Assembly (NCBI RefSeq): GCF_037892605.1
Contig: NZ_JBBKTU010000001.1
Coordinates: 4,216,001-4,280,000 of the forward strand
Length of the DNA: 64,000 nucleotides
From: Lacibacter sp. H407
GTDB taxonomy: Bacteria > Bacteroidota > Bacteroidia > Chitinophagales > Chitinophagaceae
Reading direction: 5' to 3'
The notes under the pieces were generated by a model, which ran no database searches, was not told the origin of the DNA, and worked only from the letters and a program-made list of their open reading frames with translations. Of the stretch, positions 17,705 to 25,882 are shown piece by piece; within the stretch, counting starts at the first letter, position 1; every line of letters starts with the position of its first letter. The position numbers and the translations under genes are program-made.

Positions 17705-18802
17705 TCATTTCAATTTGTCAGTCTGAACTTTCAGGTTCGTAAGCCCCTCCTTTGGAGGGGTTTGGGGAGGCTCCTCTCCCAGTTTGTTTCCTTGCGTTAG
17801 TAGTAAAACAGCAGTGATCAAAATAATAATAGCAACGGCCAATAAGCGAATAGTTTTGCCACTGCTGTTTTTCCATTCTTTCAACATTAAACCTGTTACT
17901 GCACTTAACAACACCAGCAAGATCATGTGAATGGCCCAACTACTGAACTCATATTTGCCCATACGCACATGACCAAGACCATAAAAGAAAAATTGTCCGT
18001 ACCATAACATACCTGTTAAGATCGACATGAGATAATTCATTCCCAATCCATTCTCGCCTGTTGTTTTATACTCGCCAAATGTTTTTTCTTTTCGGTGCAG
18101 ATACAAGCAGTATAACAAGGTACTGATGAATGCACCTGAATTAGAAAAAATATAAATCACATTTCCCTGGAAATTTCCTGCGCCATATTTAGCAGCCACG
18201 TCAGCAATTGGCTGTCCTTGATTCAGAGAGAAGCCATATAATGCTGATAACACACCTGCCAATAAACAAAGTGGCAATCCTTTCGCCAATGAGAAAGCAG
18301 ATTCTGTCTTCAACTGCTTTTCAATGTCTTTTTCTTTACTTCTGCCTGCCAAACCACAAACTGCAATACCAATTGCTCCCATGGTAACACCGCTGATGAG
18401 ATAACCTGCACCTGTTCCGGAAAGAATAGTTCCTAACGTTCCTGCAACCATTGGTGGCAACAACGTACCCAACACACAACTGATACCAACAGAGATTGCA
18501 TAGGTCAATGAAAAACCAACATAGCGAATGGCAATACCAAATGCAGTTCCACCAACACCATAAGCAATACCCAAAACGAATGAACGTTGCATGGCAGATG
18601 CAGGTGCTTCTTTTATTACGCTAACGATTTCAGGAATGGTGATATACGCAACGAGTAATGGCAACAATAACCAACACACTGCTGCCTGTGCCAGCCAATA
18701 AGTTTGCCAGCTCCATCCTTTTACTTTTCGTTGCGGTGTATAACAGAGCGAAGCGCTTGAAGCGCCGACAGCATGAAACAAAACTCCGTTAATTACTTCC
18801 AT
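17705..18802 (-). CDS. rhaT: RhaT-type L-rhamnose/proton symporter
   Basis: The 365-residue protein begins VLFHAVGASSASLCYTPQR followed by KVKGWSWQTYW, the hallmark start of the RhaT family (DMT superfamily). About ten hydrophobic segments follow. It should import L-rhamnose or a related 6-deoxy sugar across the inner membrane. It lies 17 bases behind the lactonase gene in the operon and fits the GH78 rhamnosidase. The family is usually about 345 residues; the extra C-terminal tail after the last membrane segment (GEEPPQTPPKEG and onward) is encoded by a dispersed repeat and is probably functionless. Substrate specificity is inferred from family and context. Confidence 0.87.
   Translation of the reverse strand: MEVINGVLFHAVGASSASLCYTPQRKVKGWSWQTYWLAQAAVCWLLLPLLVAYITIPEIVSVIKEAPASAMQRSFVLGIAYGVGGTAFGIAIRYVGFSLTYAISVGISCVLGTLLPPMVAGTLGTILSGTGAGYLISGVTMGAIGIAVCGLAGRSKEKDIEKQLKTESAFSLAKGLPLCLLAGVLSALYGFSLNQGQPIADVAAKYGAGNFQGNVIYIFSNSGAFISTLLYCLYLHRKEKTFGEYKTTGENGLGMNYLMSILTGMLWYGQFFFYGLGHVRMGKYEFSSWAIHMILLVLLSAVTGLMLKEWKNSSGKTIRLLAVAIIILITAVLLLTQGNKLGEEPPQTPPKEGLTNLKVQTDKLK
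17744..17774. repeat. Dispersed repeat family A, copy 2, inside the rhaT 3' end
   Basis: The palindrome CCCCTCCTTTGGAGGGG followed by GGGGAGG lies inside the coding sequence and translates as a Pro-rich tail containing TPPKEG. Other copies sit at 17619, 40225, 51532 and 61487. Confidence 0.65.
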
Positions 18803-18819
18803 ATTCTTATGCAGATGGG

Positions 18820-19668
18820 TTAAAAGGAATAAAAGTTTGCAGCATTGGAATAAAATATTTTATCTGCTGCATTATCATCAACCAAATCGTGAATTACTTG
18901 CTTGTAGTTTTTCCAGGTGTTGCTGTAAGAATCGGCCAATAATGAAACGGGCCAATCGCCACCCATGAAACATCGGTCGGTTCCAAACTGCTCTATTGCA
19001 AAGCCAACATAAGGTTTAATATCATCGTCTGTCCATTGATCGCCTTTTTGTGCAGTTAATCCAAGTCCTGAAATTTTTGCATAAAAATTTTTATGCTTTG
19101 CTGCTTCTTTCATCAACTCACCCCATCTTCCAAATTTTTCTTTTGTTGCAATAGGTGGCTGATTCAAATGATCGAACACCATTCTTAACTCCGGAACTTT
19201 TGCTGCCACCTGTAATGCAGTTTCAATATGCTCAGGGAAAATACCTACCACATCGTAAGGAATATTGTGATCGGCTAATATCTGCAGACTATTGATCACT
19301 TCAGGTTGCAACAACCACTTCGGATCACGTTCATCATGTATCAAATGACGAACTCCTTTGAAATAATTTTCTTTTCCGTATTTCTTTTGCAGTGCTTTTA
19401 ATGTAGCATCGGGATTGATCAACGGTAACCATCCAACAATACCGGCGATCCAATCTGTATTCACCGCCACATGCAACATCCAATCTGTATCTTCAAAATT
19501 ATTGGCAGCCTGTACAAGAATACCTTTTGTAATTCCGCTGGTATTTCGATCATGTTCCAGCTCTTCAATACTATACGTACGATTGAGTATAGATGTGTTG
19601 CCTTCTAACCATACATATTCTGCACGGTTAAAATCCCAAATATGTACATGTGTATCAGCAAGCCTCAT
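18820..19668 (-). CDS. Amidohydrolase-family sugar lactonase (L-fucono-/L-rhamnono-lactonase, COG3618 type)
   Basis: The ATG at 19668 is chosen; an in-frame TTG at 19677 is less likely. The 282-residue cytosolic protein begins LADTHVHIWDF, with the metal-binding HxH at H7/H9. It has FDHLNQP near the middle and MGGDWPVS near the end, where the aspartate is the expected catalytic base. This is the 2-pyrone-4,6-dicarboxylate lactonase-like branch that hydrolyses L-fuconolactone or L-rhamnonolactone in the non-phosphorylated pathways. It begins 13 bases after the CoA-transferase stop and is followed by the rhamnose symporter. An oxidising dehydrogenase would make its substrate; candidates are in the same operon. 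Confidence 0.88.
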   Translation of the reverse strand: MRLADTHVHIWDFNRAEYVWLEGNTSILNRTYSIEELEHDRNTSGITKGILVQAANNFEDTDWMLHVAVNTDWIAGIVGWLPLINPDATLKALQKKYGKENYFKGVRHLIHDERDPKWLLQPEVINSLQILADHNIPYDVVGIFPEHIETALQVAAKVPELRMVFDHLNQPPIATKEKFGRWGELMKEAAKHKNFYAKISGLGLTAQKGDQWTDDDIKPYVGFAIEQFGTDRCFMGGDWPVSLLADSYSNTWKNYKQVIHDLVDDNAADKIFYSNAANFYSF

Positions 19669-19681
19669 TCTTTTCAAATGA

Positions 19682-20851
19682 TCATTTAATAACGGTCTGC
19701 AATTGTTCTGTTATGCCGAATCGATAGTCAATTTCCTTATTGTGCTCACCCAACAATGGTGCACCTTTGCCCGCTGCCAGTATTTCACCATCCACTTTTA
19801 TCGGACAGCGTGTAGTGGTTACCGATAGTCCGTTACTTGTTTTCACCGTTACTTCCATTTCGAGTGAACGGTAACCTTCCTGCTTCACCAACCCATCGTA
19901 ATCCATTACCGCCGCACACCAAATATCTGCCTTCTCCAAAATACTGAGCCACTCTGCTGATGGTCTTGTTGTTAAATGACCTGCCAGTATCAATTTAATT
20001 TCATCACGTTTTGCAAACCAATCGTTGCTGTTGATGAAATCTTTCAACGGCTCACATTCCAGCAGCTTTGCCAGCGTTGGAATATTGGTCATTGCTAATG
20101 CAATGTAATCATCATTTGTTTTATAAATACCATACGGCGCTGCTATGTATGCATGGGCACTATTTACTGCTCCACGCACCGGTAATTGTCGTCCATCGTT
20201 GTAATAACAGGTTAACACTTCGAACTGAAAATCCAGGATACTTTCCAGCATACTCACCTGCACCAATGCACCTTCACCATTTACAGCTTTTTGGTATAAT
20301 GCTGCTAATATTCCTTGCGCAATATGCGTGCCTGCCATGATATCCACCACGGCAACACCCATTGGCGTGGGACTTTCATCAATATTATTGCTGAGCCAGG
20401 TTAAGCCTGAAACAGATTGCAGTAACAGATCCTGTCCCGGCAGATCTTTCCACGGACCTTCTACACCATAACCACTGATCTCTGCATACACCACATCAGG
20501 CTTGATCAGTTTTACAGATTCATAATCCAAACCAATACGTTCCATCACACCGGGGCGAAAATTATGCATCACCACATCGGCTTTTGCAATCAGTTGTTTT
20601 ACTTTTTCGAGATCGTTGGGGTTCTTTAAATCAGCCGCATAGCTTTGTTTGTTGCGGTTGATGGCATGAAAAATGGTTGACTCACCTTCGATCATCACAT
20701 CGCTTACGTACAACTCACGACAAATATCGCCGCTGCCCGGTCGTTCGATCTTGATCACCTGTGCACCCATATCTGCCAATCGCAAAGCCGCAGAAGGCCC
20801 CGACAAGAACTGGCTGAAATCGATCACTAATATGTCTTCTAAAAGTTTCAT
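19682..20851 (-). CDS. Class III (CaiB/BaiF) CoA-transferase, paralogue 2
   Basis: The 389-residue protein has the class III fold signatures: SGPSAALRLADMGAQVIKIE, FHAINRNKQS, DVVMHNFRPG and AEISGYG. The catalytic aspartate that forms the acyl anhydride is D141 in LPGQDLLLQS. These enzymes move CoA between carboxylic acids in the cytosol. It is a close paralogue of the gene just upstream (20922-22067), with near-identical motifs along the whole length. The gap between the two is 70 bases and filled by a dispersed repeat. It could form a homodimer or pair with its neighbour. No acyl substrate can be assigned; a sugar-derived hydroxy or keto acid is possible. Confidence 0.9.
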   Translation of the reverse strand: MKLLEDILVIDFSQFLSGPSAALRLADMGAQVIKIERPGSGDICRELYVSDVMIEGESTIFHAINRNKQSYAADLKNPNDLEKVKQLIAKADVVMHNFRPGVMERIGLDYESVKLIKPDVVYAEISGYGVEGPWKDLPGQDLLLQSVSGLTWLSNNIDESPTPMGVAVVDIMAGTHIAQGILAALYQKAVNGEGALVQVSMLESILDFQFEVLTCYYNDGRQLPVRGAVNSAHAYIAAPYGIYKTNDDYIALAMTNIPTLAKLLECEPLKDFINSNDWFAKRDEIKLILAGHLTTRPSAEWLSILEKADIWCAAVMDYDGLVKQEGYRSLEMEVTVKTSNGLSVTTTRCPIKVDGEILAAGKGAPLLGEHNKEIDYRFGITEQLQTVIK

Positions 20852-20857
20852 TGTTTA

Positions 20858-20942
20858 ATTGTGAATTGTGAATGGTCAATGGTGAATATCAGTTCATAAC
20901 ATCACCCGTAACACATAACACTTAACTTATAACTTCTAACTC
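20858..20942. repeat. Dispersed repeat family B, copy 2
   Basis: The stretch contains GTGAATTGTGAATGG units followed by AACACATAACACTTAAC-like units. It fills the gap between the two CoA-transferase genes and runs into the upstream gene, where it encodes the final residues ELEVIS. It is too degenerate for a CRISPR array. Confidence 0.55.
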
Positions 20943-22067
20943 TTTCCTTATCTTCTCGTTCTGCTCACCTAGTTGAGGCGCTGCTTTATCAGCAGTTAAC
21001 AATTGTCCGTTGAAGCGTATCGGGCACCTTGTTGTAACAATTGTTTTACCTCCTGCATGAATAGTTTGTTCCATTTGCAATGCATTGTATGCAGGATGGT
21101 CTGTCATCTCATCCCAATTCAATACTTCCATGGCCCACAGTCCGGCTTCCTGCAATGCAGCCAACCAGTAAGCAGTTGTTTCTGTTTGCAGATGCTCAAC
21201 CAACACTGTTTTTATTTCATCACGCAATGCGAACGCATCTTCTTTCGAAAAATATTTCAATGCACCGCAATGAATTGTATCGGCCAACACATGAATATCG
21301 ATCATCGCTAATGCGATATAGCTGTCTTTTGTTTGATAAATTCCATACGGCGCACTTAACAATGGCTGACCGTTTGCAACCTTGCTTCGTTGCGGTTGTT
21401 CTTTATTGGCAAAATAGGTAGTGAGTAATTCAAATTGAAAATCGAGTAATGTTTCCATCAAACTCACTTCGATCAACGCACCCTTTCCGGTTTTTGAACG
21501 ACGGATCAATCCACCTAATATTCCTTGTACCAATTGAGAGCCTGCAAGAATATCAGCAATCGAAATACCAAATGGTACAGGACCGTTTGTTCCGTTGCCT
21601 GTGGTATATGCTAAGCCTGTTATTGATTGTAATAGCAGATCTTGTCCGGGTTTGTTTTTCCACGGACCTTTCTTTCCGTAACCTGAAATTTCTGCATAGA
21701 TCAATCGTGGATTGATCTGTTGAACTGTGTTGTAATCAAGTCCGTTCTTTCCCATTACATCGGGACGGAAATTATGGATCAACACATCGCTCTTTGCAAT
21801 GAGTTTTTTGATAATAGAAATGTCTTCAGGATTTTTCAGATCAGCAGTAAAACTTTCTTTATTACGATTAATGGTATGAAACAACAGCGAGTTATCATCA
21901 ACCCACAAATCTTTGATGGCTAATTTTCTTCCAGCATCACCTGTTTTTGGTCGCTCAATTTTTATAACTCGTGCACCAAGATCGGCCAAACGCAATGCCG
22001 CCGACGGTCCGGATAAATATTGGCTGAACTCCAGCACCACAACTCCATTTAATGGCAATCCACTCAT
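20922..22067 (-). CDS. Class III (CaiB/BaiF) CoA-transferase, paralogue 1
   Basis: The 381-residue protein carries SGPSAALRLADLGARVIKIE, FHTINRNKES, VLIHNFRPDVM and the active-site aspartate D143 in KPGQDLLLQS. It is paralogous to 19682-20851; the two probably arose by tandem duplication. The start codon overlaps the stop of the solute-binding-protein gene (shared ATGA at 22067-22064), which points to translational coupling. Paired class III transferases that act as a heteromer are known from succinyl-CoA:malate CoA-transferase of the 3-hydroxypropionate cycle, so a two-subunit enzyme is a fair alternative to two separate enzymes. The last residues lie in a dispersed repeat. Confidence 0.9.
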   Translation of the reverse strand: MSGLPLNGVVVLEFSQYLSGPSAALRLADLGARVIKIERPKTGDAGRKLAIKDLWVDDNSLLFHTINRNKESFTADLKNPEDISIIKKLIAKSDVLIHNFRPDVMGKNGLDYNTVQQINPRLIYAEISGYGKKGPWKNKPGQDLLLQSITGLAYTTGNGTNGPVPFGISIADILAGSQLVQGILGGLIRRSKTGKGALIEVSLMETLLDFQFELLTTYFANKEQPQRSKVANGQPLLSAPYGIYQTKDSYIALAMIDIHVLADTIHCGALKYFSKEDAFALRDEIKTVLVEHLQTETTAYWLAALQEAGLWAMEVLNWDEMTDHPAYNALQMEQTIHAGGKTIVTTRCPIRFNGQLLTADKAAPQLGEQNEKIRKELEVIS

Positions 22068-23215
22068 GCTGTAACTACAGTTTGTTTTGAAATACTTTGC
22101 TGATATAGTTTATTCATTTCCTGTAATGCTTTTACCGGATCACCATCATACTCCAGGCAATCCTGCAGCGGATCGCCTGCATGATCCTGGAAATGCAGGT
22201 AACCATTGTAACGTGGACGCATATAACCATTGTCCATGACAGGTAATACCTGCGTAAAAAAGTAATTGGTTAGATGATTAGCTGTTGGGTCTGTCCATGC
22301 ATTGCGATGACCGGGTTGGCCACCATGTTGCACATACATTGTTTGCTGACATTCACCCGATGTAACCATCGCTGCAAAATCAACTGCCACTTCTTTATGT
22401 TTACTGAAAGCAGAAACAGAAATTCCTGTTCCTCCAATAGTTGTTCTTAATTTCTTTCCATTGAATGAAACAACATCGGCATAGTGTAACAAATGTTGTG
22501 CATAGCCTTTGCGAGCATAGTTGGAATAACCATATGCAAACGGACAATAGAGGTAATCGTTTGTTGTACTCATTAACTCTGCCACTGCAATAGGATTACG
22601 GCTGAACATTTTTTTATCCACCACGCTATACAACTGCTTCATTGTTTCAATTGCCTTGATGCCTGTTGCTTCGTCAATTACTTCTTCTTCATTTTGAAAA
22701 GGCTCTGTGCCATTTGCAATGCAGAATGTATAAAAGTTCATCAACAGATCAATAGGTATTGCAGGCACGGCAACTTTTCCTTCTTTTGCCAAATCCAATA
22801 CATCGTTCCATGTTTGCGGTACGTTGGTAAGTAAATCTTTACGATAGCTGGCTGAAGGTGTTGCTGCATCAATCGCTAAAGCCCATTGCTTATTATTATA
22901 GTTATAGCTGATATGCGATAGCCCAACAGAGTTAGTTTGCTGATCCCTTAAATAATCAGCAGATAAATATTCATTCAAAGGCAACACACAATTGGTTGCA
23001 TCTGCACAACCCACCCACGGATGATCGATAATGAGCAGATCATATTCTTTTGTCAATTCTTCAATAGGGAAATCAGCAAACTCCTGGAGTGTACGTTTCT
23101 TCCAACGTATTTCCACATTAGGATGTAATTCAGAATAACGTTGTGAAACTGCAAGCAAAGGAGTTATTCCACGGCTATGCCCCCACGTTATACCATTCAA
23201 TACAATCTTTTGCAT
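22064..23215 (-). CDS. Family 1 solute-binding-protein homologue lacking a signal peptide
   Basis: The 383-residue sequence resembles ABC-type carbohydrate-binding proteins: SQRYSELHPNVEIRW near the N-terminus, TWNDVLDLAKEGKVAVPAIP in the middle, and HKEVAVDFAAMVTSGECQQ, then GHRNAWTDP toward the end. These are normally exported. Here the first residues (MQKIVLNGITWGHS) are already the first beta strand of the mature fold, with no hydrophobic segment, no lipobox and no possible longer start, because the hydratase stop is only two bases upstream. No ABC permease or ATPase gene is near. The protein therefore looks cytosolic. A sensor, carrier or enzyme-associated binding role is possible; none is established. 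Confidence 0.8.
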   Translation of the reverse strand: MQKIVLNGITWGHSRGITPLLAVSQRYSELHPNVEIRWKKRTLQEFADFPIEELTKEYDLLIIDHPWVGCADATNCVLPLNEYLSADYLRDQQTNSVGLSHISYNYNNKQWALAIDAATPSASYRKDLLTNVPQTWNDVLDLAKEGKVAVPAIPIDLLMNFYTFCIANGTEPFQNEEEVIDEATGIKAIETMKQLYSVVDKKMFSRNPIAVAELMSTTNDYLYCPFAYGYSNYARKGYAQHLLHYADVVSFNGKKLRTTIGGTGISVSAFSKHKEVAVDFAAMVTSGECQQTMYVQHGGQPGHRNAWTDPTANHLTNYFFTQVLPVMDNGYMRPRYNGYLHFQDHAGDPLQDCLEYDGDPVKALQEMNKLYQQSISKQTVVTA

Positions 23216-23217
23216 GC

Positions 23218-23661
23218 TTAACTGTTTGCTTTTTTAACCATGAGAATATGTTCGCACAGCATCACTAATTCGTTTTGCTGATTGAAACATTCCACCAATT
23301 CTGTTACTAACCCGTATTCAGGTTTCTTATGATCTTTCAACTCTTTTATGGTTACTGTTACTTTGATCGTGTCGTTAATAAACACTGGTTTAATAAAACG
23401 CAGGCGTTCATAACCATAGGTCATGCTTACTTCGTTTACAAAATCAGCGGTGAGGCCAATGGCCACGGTGAAGATGAGTGTGCCATGTGCAATGCGTTTT
23501 TTAAACGGCTGGCCTTTACACCACTCTTCATCCATATGATGGGGGAAAAAATCACCTGACTGACCGGCATGGATCACAATATCCGTTTCGGTAATGGTTC
23601 TGCCTTTTGTTTGGCGAACATCATTGAGTTTAAATTCCTCGAAATACTTCTGTATAAACAT
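23218..23661 (-). CDS. MaoC-type hot-dog hydratase/dehydratase
   Basis: The ATG at 23661 is preferred over the in-frame TTG at 23673, giving 147 residues. The hydratase-2 motif reads SGDFFPHH, with the catalytic pair D37 and H42 kept while the usual Asn is Phe. [16 protein letters not shown] and [13 protein letters not shown] are typical of the single-domain MaoC fold. Such proteins add water to enoyl-CoA thioesters or remove it. It is the first gene of the operon, two bases ahead of the solute-binding-protein gene. The link to two CoA-transferases suggests a short CoA-thioester pathway in which the transferase loads an acid and this enzyme (de)hydrates it. Substrate unknown. Confidence 0.88.
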   Translation of the reverse strand: MFIQKYFEEFKLNDVRQTKGRTITETDIVIHAGQSGDFFPHHMDEEWCKGQPFKKRIAHGTLIFTVAIGLTADFVNEVSMTYGYERLRFIKPVFINDTIKVTVTIKELKDHKKPEYGLVTELVECFNQQNELVMLCEHILMVKKANS

Positions 23662-23684
23662 AGCTGGCTGCAATCAGTTTTTAT

Positions 23685-23698
23685 ACCAACAGGTTGGT
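23685..23698. promoter_or_regulatory. Candidate operator palindrome upstream of the pectin operon
   Basis: The sequence ACCAACAGGTTGGT is a perfect inverted repeat with two central bases, 23 bases upstream of the ATG of the first operon gene. Its form is like operators bound by TetR-type regulators of CoA-linked catabolism. No convincing -7 box is seen beside it and no regulator gene is in the window. Confidence 0.45.
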
Positions 23699-23854
23699 TT
23701 CAAAAATGGCAAAATCACCCGTTTAATCCGAAGTTCAAGGTATAACAGCCTGTCGGGGTGTTCAATGGAAGGTTTTACTGATTTGATGGATTATTTTCCC
23801 ACAGAGAGAATTTGAGAGAAATATAAAAGCTCCTTGTCAAAAGAGTTTAACAAG

Positions 23855-23928
23855 TCGGGATGACTGGATTCGAACCAGCGACCTCTTCGTCCCGAACGAA
23901 GCACGCTACCGGACTGCGCTACATCCCG
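23855..23928 (-). tRNA. tRNA-Pro (anticodon CGG)
   Basis: The 74-base sequence folds as a standard tRNA. The acceptor stem pairs CGGGATG with CATCCCG and leaves A as discriminator. The anticodon arm is CTTCG-TTCGGGA-CGAAG with anticodon CGG, and the T arm has the loop TTCGAAT. CCA is not encoded. It lies 14 bases downstream of the phosphodiester glycosidase stop and upstream of the operon, all on the minus strand. Confidence 0.95.
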
Positions 23929-23942
23929 ATCGGGATATAAAA

Positions 23943-24896
23943 TTATTTATTTTTCGCTTGAATCATAAATACGCCTGGCACCGGACGTTGTCCTTCTTTA
24001 TCACTTGGCTTGATCGTTTCTTTCCCATTCACCAACATGGTGCTGCTGCCGCCGCCATCAAGATTCAATGCTTCTACACAACCAAGATCAAGCAACAGTT
24101 TTGCCAATTGCGTTAACGATGCTCCCTCTGCAACACCCGGCATACGACCTTGCACAACCAGAATAATGAGTTTACCATCTGTAGTATAACCCATGGCTGT
24201 ACGTGGATGTTTATCGTCGATAGCTTTTCCAATAAACATGCGTTCTTGATTGTTACTCACTGCAACTTTTCCGTTTTGAATCAATGCCGGACCGCCTGCA
24301 ATAGCTGTTTGCATTTTCCATTTTACTGATTGATGCAGCAATTCTTTCCTAAATACCGTTGAGGATGAATCTTTATAAAAACCCGGCACCTGTTGAAATG
24401 CTTTTGCAAAACGTTTTGATGAATCAGTATACAACCAAGCCACATCTGCTTTTCTTTTTTTACTGATGCCAATGCCTGAACGAAACGTATGCATATACAT
24501 CAATGTATCTTTTCCTTTCAATGCAGTTGTATGTACATTGTACGATACAAGTTTTCCATTTTTTATAACCGCATTCAAATTCCTGTTCGTAGCAAAATCA
24601 AAAAAAGTTCCATTCACTACCAGCAATGGTTGTTGATTCCGTTCATAAAACTGTTGTGGTGTAAAGCGGCGGTTGTACGTTGTATCAGTTGTGAAGTTCA
24701 GTTTCCTGTCTTTCAAATCAGCAATTACATAGTACGCAATATTGGCTTTGCCATCAATTGCATCCGTTGTTCGAAACACATGCACAGTTGATGGTAACGA
24801 TCCGTACAGTGAATCAACATTCTGCCATTGCACTTGCGCTAAACAAAAAGGAGCAGATGTTACCAACAACACTGCTCCAAGGAATATTTTTTTCAT
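23943..24896 (-). CDS. Exported phosphodiester glycosidase-family protein (NAGPA/DUF2233)
   Basis: The 317-residue protein has a signal peptide ending APFCLAQ. The NAGPA-domain signatures are present: LLVVNGTFFDF, AIAGGPALIQNGK, HPRTAMGYTTDGKLIILVVQG and ALNLDGGGSSTMLVNG. Members split N-acetylglucosamine or other sugars from phosphodiester links, and bacterial copies are thought to act on cell-envelope polymers. It lies six bases after lipA stops and is probably cotranscribed with it, although no functional link is evident. Confidence 0.9.
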   Translation of the reverse strand: MKKIFLGAVLLVTSAPFCLAQVQWQNVDSLYGSLPSTVHVFRTTDAIDGKANIAYYVIADLKDRKLNFTTDTTYNRRFTPQQFYERNQQPLLVVNGTFFDFATNRNLNAVIKNGKLVSYNVHTTALKGKDTLMYMHTFRSGIGISKKRKADVAWLYTDSSKRFAKAFQQVPGFYKDSSSTVFRKELLHQSVKWKMQTAIAGGPALIQNGKVAVSNNQERMFIGKAIDDKHPRTAMGYTTDGKLIILVVQGRMPGVAEGASLTQLAKLLLDLGCVEALNLDGGGSSTMLVNGKETIKPSDKEGQRPVPGVFMIQAKNK

Positions 24897-24902
24897 AAAA
24901 AT

Positions 24903-25832
24903 CTATGCAATAAAATTTGCTTTCTCTTCTTCCCATTTGGCTCGGCCATAACCGGGAACCACATGCTTTTCACTATGATAACTTGAACGTACCAACGGAC
25001 CGCTCTCGACATAATCCAAACCAATGCTGTAACCAATTTCACGGTATTCTTTAAACTCGTCGGGATGAACAAAACGTTGTACAGCTAAATGTTTTTTGGT
25101 TGGTTGCAGATATTGACCGATCGTTACCACATCCACGCCGTTATTCTTCAAATCATTCAACGTCTGGATCACTTCTTCTTTTGTTTCACCCAAACCTAAC
25201 ATGATGCCACTCTTCACCCGCATTCCGTTTTCTTTCAAGTAACGTAGCACATCCATACTACGCCAGTATTTCGCCTGTATACGTACTTGTCGTGTCAAAC
25301 GTTCAACGGTTTCAATGTTATGTGATACAACTTCAGGATGTGCTTCTACTACCCGTTGTACATTTTCCATCTGTCCTTTAAAATCAGGAATCAGTGTTTC
25401 CAATGTTGTATCAGGATTCAATGCTTTTACTGCACGGATGGTATTGTACCAGATGATACTGCCACCGTCTTTGATCTCATCACGGTCAACAGAAGTGAGT
25501 ACTGCGTGCTTCACCTTCATTAAATGAATGGCTTCGGCTACACGTTGCGGTTCGTCCCAATCAACCGGATCGGGCTTACCGGTAGCAACTGCACAAAAGC
25601 CACAGCTTCTGGTGCAGGTATTACCTAATATCATAAAGGTGGCCGTTCCTTCACCCCAGCACTCGCCCATATTCGGGCAATTGCCGCTTTCGCAAATGGT
25701 ATGAAGTTTATGAGTATCTACGAGATTACGTACGTTCTTGTAAGATTCACCGATAGGCAAGCGTACCCGCAGCCAATCCGGTTTTTTTGGTTTCTGCTCT
25801 GCGGCAGCTTCATTCACTACAATTTCCTGCAT
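24903..25832 (-). CDS. lipA: Lipoyl synthase
   Basis: The 309-residue radical-SAM enzyme inserts sulfur into protein-bound octanoyl groups to make the lipoyl cofactor of 2-oxoacid dehydrogenases. The auxiliary cluster motif is [12 protein letters not shown] (CX4CX5C), the radical-SAM motif is CTRSCGFC (CX3CX2C), and the C-terminal RSSYHS supplies the serine ligand. GATATFMI-like and NIETVERL segments are also as expected. Length is normal for the family. The gene reads into the phosphodiester glycosidase gene. Confidence 0.98.
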   Translation of the reverse strand: MQEIVVNEAAAEQKPKKPDWLRVRLPIGESYKNVRNLVDTHKLHTICESGNCPNMGECWGEGTATFMILGNTCTRSCGFCAVATGKPDPVDWDEPQRVAEAIHLMKVKHAVLTSVDRDEIKDGGSIIWYNTIRAVKALNPDTTLETLIPDFKGQMENVQRVVEAHPEVVSHNIETVERLTRQVRIQAKYWRSMDVLRYLKENGMRVKSGIMLGLGETKEEVIQTLNDLKNNGVDVVTIGQYLQPTKKHLAVQRFVHPDEFKEYREIGYSIGLDYVESGPLVRSSYHSEKHVVPGYGRAKWEEEKANFIA

Positions 25833-25852
25833 AATTTCAACTAAATGAGGAG

Positions 25853-25882
25853 CAAAGTTAGGCTACTTTCGTTTACCAAAAA
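25853..25882 (-). promoter_or_regulatory. Candidate lipA promoter
   Basis: On the minus strand TAACTTTG (25860-25853) matches the Bacteroidota -7 consensus TAnnTTTG, with a TTTTTGG -33-like run about 16 bases upstream. It overlaps the last codons of the upstream gene and leaves a leader of roughly 15 bases before the lipA ATG. Confidence 0.5.

Noticed and set aside
20858-20942. CRISPR-like repeat run between the CoA-transferase genes
   Set aside because: Units are short and degenerate, there are no spacers of constant size and no cas genes.
22064-23215. Complete ABC sugar importer
   Set aside because: No permease or importer ATPase gene is found anywhere in the block, and the binding protein has no export signal.
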